NCBI RefSeq assembly: GCF_018812025.1
Contig: NC_063052.1
Span: 12,419,501 to 12,483,500 of the forward strand
Source: Megalobrama amblycephala
Taxonomy: Eukaryota > Chordata > Actinopteri > Cypriniformes > Xenocyprididae
Direction: 5' to 3'
DNA: 64,000 bases
The notes under the pieces are model-generated. The model was not told the DNA's origin. It saw only the letters and a program-made list of their open reading frames with translations, and did no database searches. Positions 59,368-64,000 of this stretch are shown one piece after another; position 1 is the stretch's first letter; every line of letters begins with the position of its first letter. Position numbers and translations under genes: made by a program.

Positions 59368-59555
59368 AAATATCCTACATTATTTGATCTTATAGTAAAT
59401 ATAATACTGTTTTCTGCCATTTCTCACTGCTTTTCAGTTTAAGATTCATAGCCTACTTTATATTGTCTTTTCAATTTGGTTTGTGTATTGTGAAATTATA
59501 ATGGTTTTTTATGTTCAGATGGTTCAATAAGAATGTTAAGATGTTGATTAAAAAA

Positions 59556-59561
59556 AATAAA
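59556..59561 (+). terminator. Probable poly(A) signal AATAAA
   Basis: AATAAA followed within 40 bases by a T-rich run (59582-59593), the usual arrangement for a cleavage and polyadenylation site, 700 bp downstream of the stop codon of the zinc-finger gene. Confidence 0.5.
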
Positions 59562-60029
59562 CTGTTCAACCCAATCTTGAATTTTTTTTTTTAATCAATA
59601 TTTAAATTTTTATTCAATGAACATTGGTTGTATACTATATAACTAGTGCCCGAATTTTAAACACCTAGTACTGAAGTGCCAAACCATTGTAAATTAAAGT
59701 AATTTTAGTAAATTCTGTCTTTAAACATCACGGTCATATTTTTGTGTGAACAGCTAAATACAAAACTGGATTTAGTTATATATTTATAATGAAGATAGAT
59801 TTTAACTTTGTTCATACTTCATAGTAGCAGGGTATCTTTTCACCAATATTACATTTGTCATGTTTTATATTGTTGTGTATATATACACACACACGACATG
59901 CATACATATTTTTATTACTTTTTCAGACTAATGAAATAGCTATAACAGTTCTATTCAAAGCAGCCGCATACATGGGATGCGCAGACCCAGCTCAACCTCT
60001 TGAACTGAAGAACATTCACATTCAATGCC

Positions 60030-60178
60030 GCCAATAGCGAGTACGTCACAGCAAACGTAGCACTTCTTCCGGTTTAAAAAAAAGTTGTCAAATCGTCGGC
60101 CATCTTGGTTGCTGTAACAGCCTGAAATAAATTAAATATTACGACGAACCGGACTACACTACGATTTCATCGCCTAAA
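60030..60178 (+). promoter_or_regulatory. TATA-less promoter and non-coding exon 1 of the third gene
   Basis: The interval contains a CRE-like tacgtcac (60041), an ETS word cttccgg (60066), a YY1 word gccatcttgg (60100) and CpG-rich sequence, then a good donor gtgagt at 60179. Together these fit a housekeeping-type start site with the first exon ending at 60178. No ATG-led coding frame crosses the donor. Confidence 0.55.
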
Positions 60179-60272
60179 GTGAGTATAAAAATTAAACACT
60201 TTGCTGCGTTTCTGTTCGCTTGTTATCTACTGCCTAGTTTCAATAAAGCGGGTGTCGTTTTGAGCTCGTGGT

Positions 60273-60578
60273 CCAATAAAAGTTTTCATCCAATGGACGA
60301 TTGTTTTGGAGGATGAACATAGGCGCCATTTCCCTCCTCGCTCTCTGAAGCGCTTATTGGTGGCTAGTGGAAGGGAATGGAGGCGGTCAGGAAACTGTTG
60401 GACAGTGGTCGCCATTTTGGCTCTGTAGTGTAAATGACTTCTATTGGCTCGCTGGTTCATTTTGAGCCCAAATGGTGGCAGTTTCTTAACTACCAGAACC
60501 CCTAGAAACCTTGATTGGTGGAATCTAGTCCGAGGTTTGATTGGTCTGAAGGACAGATCCAAACGTAGTCTTTATTGG
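60273..60578. promoter_or_regulatory. Cluster of seven CCAAT boxes
   Basis: Two CCAAT (60273, 60290) and five ATTGG (60356, 60443, 60514, 60540, 60574) pentamers fall within 306 bp directly downstream of the presumed first exon. Several are in the good NF-Y context (attggtgg, attggctc, attggttag). The tract is more CpG-rich than its surroundings. Confidence 0.6.
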
Positions 60579-62170
60579 TTAGACTCTCTTTACACCGCTT
60601 TACAAATATTTTAGGAAAACTCGCTCAAAGCCTTCTAAAACCACCGTTATTTCACTTCTCCTAATTTGACGAGAAACACAGTCAGTGCGGCCTGCTAACG
60701 TAGCGAGCACTGTCTCCTACATTTATGCCGCTCTTTTTATAGTCCTTATCTGAATATACAATCTTATCGACTGTAGATGTTTGGAGATTTAAATCAGTCT
60801 AACAATAAAAATTATATTGGACACTATGGGTTTCATCCATAACAACGTTATACACACATATGCTGATTGTTTGGTTTCGGTTAGCATGTCTCCCGGTAAC
60901 GTTAGCCTGCTTTGTCGACTTGGTTAATGAAAAATACATCTGTTATTTGTAGTTATGTAACGTTACTGTATATTACTATTTATAAAAGGTGAAATAAATG
61001 TAATTTACTGTGTCTGATTTATTCGTGGTGGTATTTTTCCGTGTATTTTCCTTTTGCGGAATGTGCCGTTGTTGTCATCGTATACAGTGCAGACATAATT
61101 GTTCCTCTACTGAATGAGAATAGAAAAATAAAATATAATACGAACGCCTTAATTATGATATTTAACAAAAGCTGCAAGTTAAGACGCAATTGACATGGTT
61201 TTAATGTACCAGGTTAAATGGAGGTCAATTCGTTGCACACGATCTCACTATTTACATTAACGTTACAAGTGATTCATCAGTGAGCCTTTCAAGGCAAAAT
61301 CATTGCTTATTGACCTTGATTTTACAAGAGTCATAATGGCATTCATAGCAACTGTTGCCATAATCTTGCAGCACTGTTGCTGTAAATAATTTACCTGCCT
61401 TCTAACGTTATGTGTATTTCAACAACAACAATGTATAGGAAGGAGTTGCTGCTATAGTGTGAAGTTTAGCCCACATTCTGATTTTCATCTCTCACATAAT
61501 TAAAAGAGGCAAGAGTTTTCCCTTATTGCATGTTTTAGTTGGTGAATTGAAGGTTGTGTAGGCCGGTTTGCATGTGGGGACATGAAGTTTCTGGAAATAA
61601 TGAGACCAGTCAGAATCAAGTGATGCTGTACAATGCAAAAGAACATCAAGTTTAGGTGCGGTCACATTAGCGAAATTTCACGGGCAAAAAAAGGTCCATT
61701 GTCAAAAAAGTAGAGATGTATGAAGCACAACTCACAGAACTTTTAAAACAAGCACTTTCTGTTGGTCAAAGTGGTAAATTCACATGATAAGTATTTAAAG
61801 CACTGAGGAGATCTTTTGCTCTCTGTGAATCATTCCAGATCATGTGGATTCATATTGAAAATGTGTCCGATGTCTTGTGTTTCTGCATGATTAGTCTTGT
61901 TCTTCTAGGAATAACCAAGTTAACAAATAAGTGATTTTAATAGCATAATAGTTGCATAATTTTTTGGTCACGTGATGAGATCACATACACCACCATTTAA
62001 CATGACCCTTCAGGTCAACTTTATATTCGTTTATAAAGCGACTAACGTCGAGTTTAGGTTGCGTGTGCTGCACTGCATGCATGTCTCTGCACTCAAATGA
62101 GACTGCAAGTCTGACCTGAGTGACTTTCCACTTTAAATCATGCGGCTACAGCATGCGGCATCCTCTTTGA
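60579..62170. other. Intron or upstream region of the third gene
   Basis: AT-rich DNA without recognised exons. Several cgttac/gtaacg words (60898, 60959, 61261, 61406) and one copy of the gcggtcacattagc repeat word (61660) were noted. Confidence 0.35.
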
Positions 62171-62174
62171 GCCT

Positions 62175-62499
62175 GCTCTGGGCCAATCGCTGTTCATGGG
62201 CTCATTTGCATCATTGCAAGCCTGGCCACTCCGCTCCTCGGAGGGGCGGGCTTTAGAGACATTTAGTTTGACATTGTAAATAAGCAAGGGACAGTTGTTT
62301 GAGAAGTCAGTTGTTCAGTCCAGCTCCGTCCAGCCACAGTAGAGAAGACGATCTGCAGGGGACAGATTTTCCAAGGCTCGCAAACCGAGGCAATCGTCCG
62401 CTCTCCTCGCGTCCTTTATACAACTTTCTGCTGCTTTTGTCTGGTGGTTTTTTTCTCTCTCGTTCTTTTCGTTCCCTGACCCCTATCCTGCTGCTCAAG
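62175..62499 (+). promoter_or_regulatory. Second promoter and alternative 5' UTR exon of the third gene
   Basis: CCAAT at 62183, a GC-box ggaggggcgggct at 62238-62250, then a T/C-rich leader (62300-62495) ending at a donor caaggtaact (exon end 62499). The composition (C/T-rich, many ctct tracts, few A) is typical of a 5' leader rather than coding sequence; the 69-codon frame starting 62299 has no domain. Confidence 0.45.
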
Positions 62500-62845
62500 G
62501 TAACTTAAAACAGGAAGTTGAGTGTCTGTGAAAGGGGGCGGAGTGGAGAGGGTCAGCAGGGAGGAGGGGAATGACACTGCCTAAAGACGGATGGTTTGAC
62601 CAATAGCGGCAGAGACCGACTCGGGCTCATTTGAAGAATCCAACAAGGGGGTGGGATCTTAGAGATAGGCGGGCCGAGAGTATCGTTTAGCAAGCTAGAT
62701 TGATTACACTCGAGTGTTAAAGGGAAAGCAGTCAGGAGATTTTTGTCCCGACTTGTTCTGTTGCTCTGCATTGCTCTCACACTTTTCTTTCTTTTTATCC
62801 TTCCCTTTTTCTCCACCTCTCGCCTGTTTTTCCGGTCACTCGCAG

Positions 62846-63184
62846 AGCCAGGGGTCAGCTGAAAGACAAACAGTAGGGTTGCCAGGCAGAGGCCAACTCC
62901 AGGCTTCAGGGGACTCGGACAGGGGAGGAATGGGAGGGGGTTGTGTGTTTAGGAAAAGGGGGAGGAGGGTGGCTGAAGAAGATGGGCTAGTTGAAGGGGG
63001 AGGGGTCGGAACGGGGGGCGGTAGGTGATCGCGCTCCCCTCGGCTCGGGGCTTTGAACACAGCGGCGGATCGCCTATCCCACACAGCCTTTTGTCTCCTC
63101 TGGGACAGAGCCTGTGGAATAAAGACACTTACGGAGACTTTCGAGATGTCCTCCTCCTCCGGCACAGCATATGAAGGGCACGGG
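62846..63184 (+). other. Exon with the start codon of the third gene
   Basis: A long polypyrimidine tract (62780-62840, ending cggtcactcgcag) marks the acceptor before 62846; the donor ggggtaagt ends the exon at 63184. Bases 62846-63145 would be 5' UTR, GC-rich with G runs (62925-63020). The (CT)n microsatellite at 63230-63254 lies just inside the following intron. Confidence 0.5.
63146..63184 (+). CDS. N-terminal 13 codons of the third gene
   Basis: The ATG at 63146 in gagatgtcc context opens MSSSSGTAYEGHG, followed by a strong donor gtaagt in phase 0. The gene continues beyond the right edge of the window. A Ser-rich, neutral N-terminus without signal peptide suggests a cytosolic or nuclear protein. 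Thirteen residues do not allow a family call, and none is made. Reading through the donor to the stop near 63343 would only give low-complexity SLSLSLSL sequence, which supports splicing here. Confidence 0.5.
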
Positions 63185-64000
63185 GTAAGTATGACTTGCG
63201 ACTGCAATCAGACAGTAAAGCTCTCTCCCCTCTCTCTCTCTCTCTCTCTCTCTCGCTGCAGTAATGGGATGCTTCCTCTGTCCTCCGCTGCGCTTTTCTC
63301 CTCCTCCTTTCGTCCTCTACTTTTCCCCTTGCTTGAAATCTGAGTGTACTTCTTTGTGTTTTCTCTCCTGTTCATTTTTAAGTCCTTAACCTGACTACTA
63401 ATGTTTGACATGATGTAAACAATAACTAGCTGGAAATTTTAACTTTCCGGCATTGAACTGCACATCGTACTCTTTGATCGCAGTTGACCTTTAAGTACAT
63501 CTTGTTCAGGTTTACTTCAGACTTCTTGAAGGTCCCGTGCTGTCGAGTATCTCCGCTACATCTGTGATGCTTAGAGATACAGATAGAGATGATGGTCCTG
63601 GCTGCATTGGACCGCTAGTCCCGGTTCACCTTTCAAGGCCCAGTTTCGTGGCTTGTTTACACTCTCTTGACAGTGAGAAAGAGCAGAGGGCGGTATGGAT
63701 GTGGTCTCTACGTGACCAACATGGATTTGGGTTTATGGGGGGACTCTTCGCACCCTTAGTTCATTATTGTCCTCAAACGATGCCTTGTTACGGAATCCAG
63801 TCGGATTAAAGTCTCTCTTCCGCTTGTGCACTAGAAAGTTTCCATTGGTGATGGTATTATGGTCCTTTTGGGGAAAGGAGTTACTAAAAATAACTCTAGG
63901 TAAAGCCTTGACTGCTGTGTCTCAGCGTGATGTGTTTGGTTAAGATTTGATCATTTTAGCTCCTTACTGCACCAGATTGCATAAATGTTCAAGGGTAAAA
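63185..64000. other. Intron of the third gene to the window edge
   Basis: Holds the (CT)n run at 63230-63254 and a 90-codon plus frame (63537-63809) lacking splice or domain support. No further exon was recognised. Confidence 0.35.

Noticed and set aside
60227..60562. 111-codon minus-strand frame beneath the CCAAT cluster
   Set aside because: Composition follows the CpG/CCAAT-rich regulatory tract; there is no domain, and no evidence of a divergent transcript.
62836..63207. 123-codon minus-strand frame opposite the start-codon exon
   Set aside because: Pro/Ser-rich reading caused by G-rich 5' leader sequence; antisense to a better-supported exon.
1..64000. Search for an undescribed gene system (CRISPR, operon, defence island)
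   Set aside because: The window is vertebrate intronic and intergenic DNA with three ordinary spliced genes; repeats are transposons and microsatellites, not spacer arrays.

Overview
The window is vertebrate nuclear DNA, most probably from a teleost and best matched to a cyprinid (zebrafish or carp type) genome. The reasons are long AT-rich introns and spacers, short exons with canonical GT/AG junctions, (TA)n, (GA)n and (GAA)n microsatellites, and many fish-type non-autonomous DNA transposons: TTAA-flanked foldback elements with ends such as TTAAAGGGTTAGTTCACCC, and hAT-like elements with 8-bp target duplications. There are no bacterial operons, phage genes or CRISPR arrays. No rRNA or tRNA gene was recognised.

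Three protein-coding loci can be supported. (1) A minus-strand gene starts at 46789. Its first coding exon (46720-46789) and a phase-compatible 54-bp second exon (26059-26112) are visible. Intron 1 is about 20.6 kb, and the rest of the gene must lie at lower coordinates or left of the window. The family was not recognised. (2) A complete plus-strand gene (start codon 50156, stop 58857, 13 coding exons) encodes about 790 residues: two matrin/U1-type zinc fingers, a long low-complexity Arg/Tyr/Asp/Gly-rich region with a degenerate repeat of about 13 residues, and a more ordinary-looking C-terminus. As it stands in this sequence the largest-but-one exon carries a one-base frameshift. (3) A plus-strand gene begins near 60.1 kb, with a TATA-less CpG/YY1-type promoter, a dense CCAAT cluster just downstream, a likely second promoter near 62.2 kb, and an exon (62846-63184) holding the start codon. 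The rest of that gene lies beyond the right edge.

Layout. 1-26 kb: presumed intron 2 and beyond of the minus-strand gene, mostly transposon relics, with one unexplained protein-like relic at 10.4-10.9 kb. 26-46.7 kb: intron 1 of the same gene, again full of MITEs, several of them nested. 46.7-47.06 kb: first exon and GC-rich promoter of the minus-strand gene. 47.1-49.8 kb: spacer between two head-to-head promoters, dominated by foldback elements including an arm-to-arm palindrome of about 250 bp. 49.8-59.6 kb: the zinc-finger gene, its 3' region and a foldback element inside the 3' UTR. 60-64 kb: promoters and 5' end of the third gene.

The three loci show no obvious pathway link; this is an ordinary eukaryotic neighbourhood. 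The points most worth checking are the frameshift and repeat expansion in the zinc-finger gene, the CCAAT cluster, the protein-like relic at 10.4-10.9 kb, and the nested transposon structures with readable insertion order.
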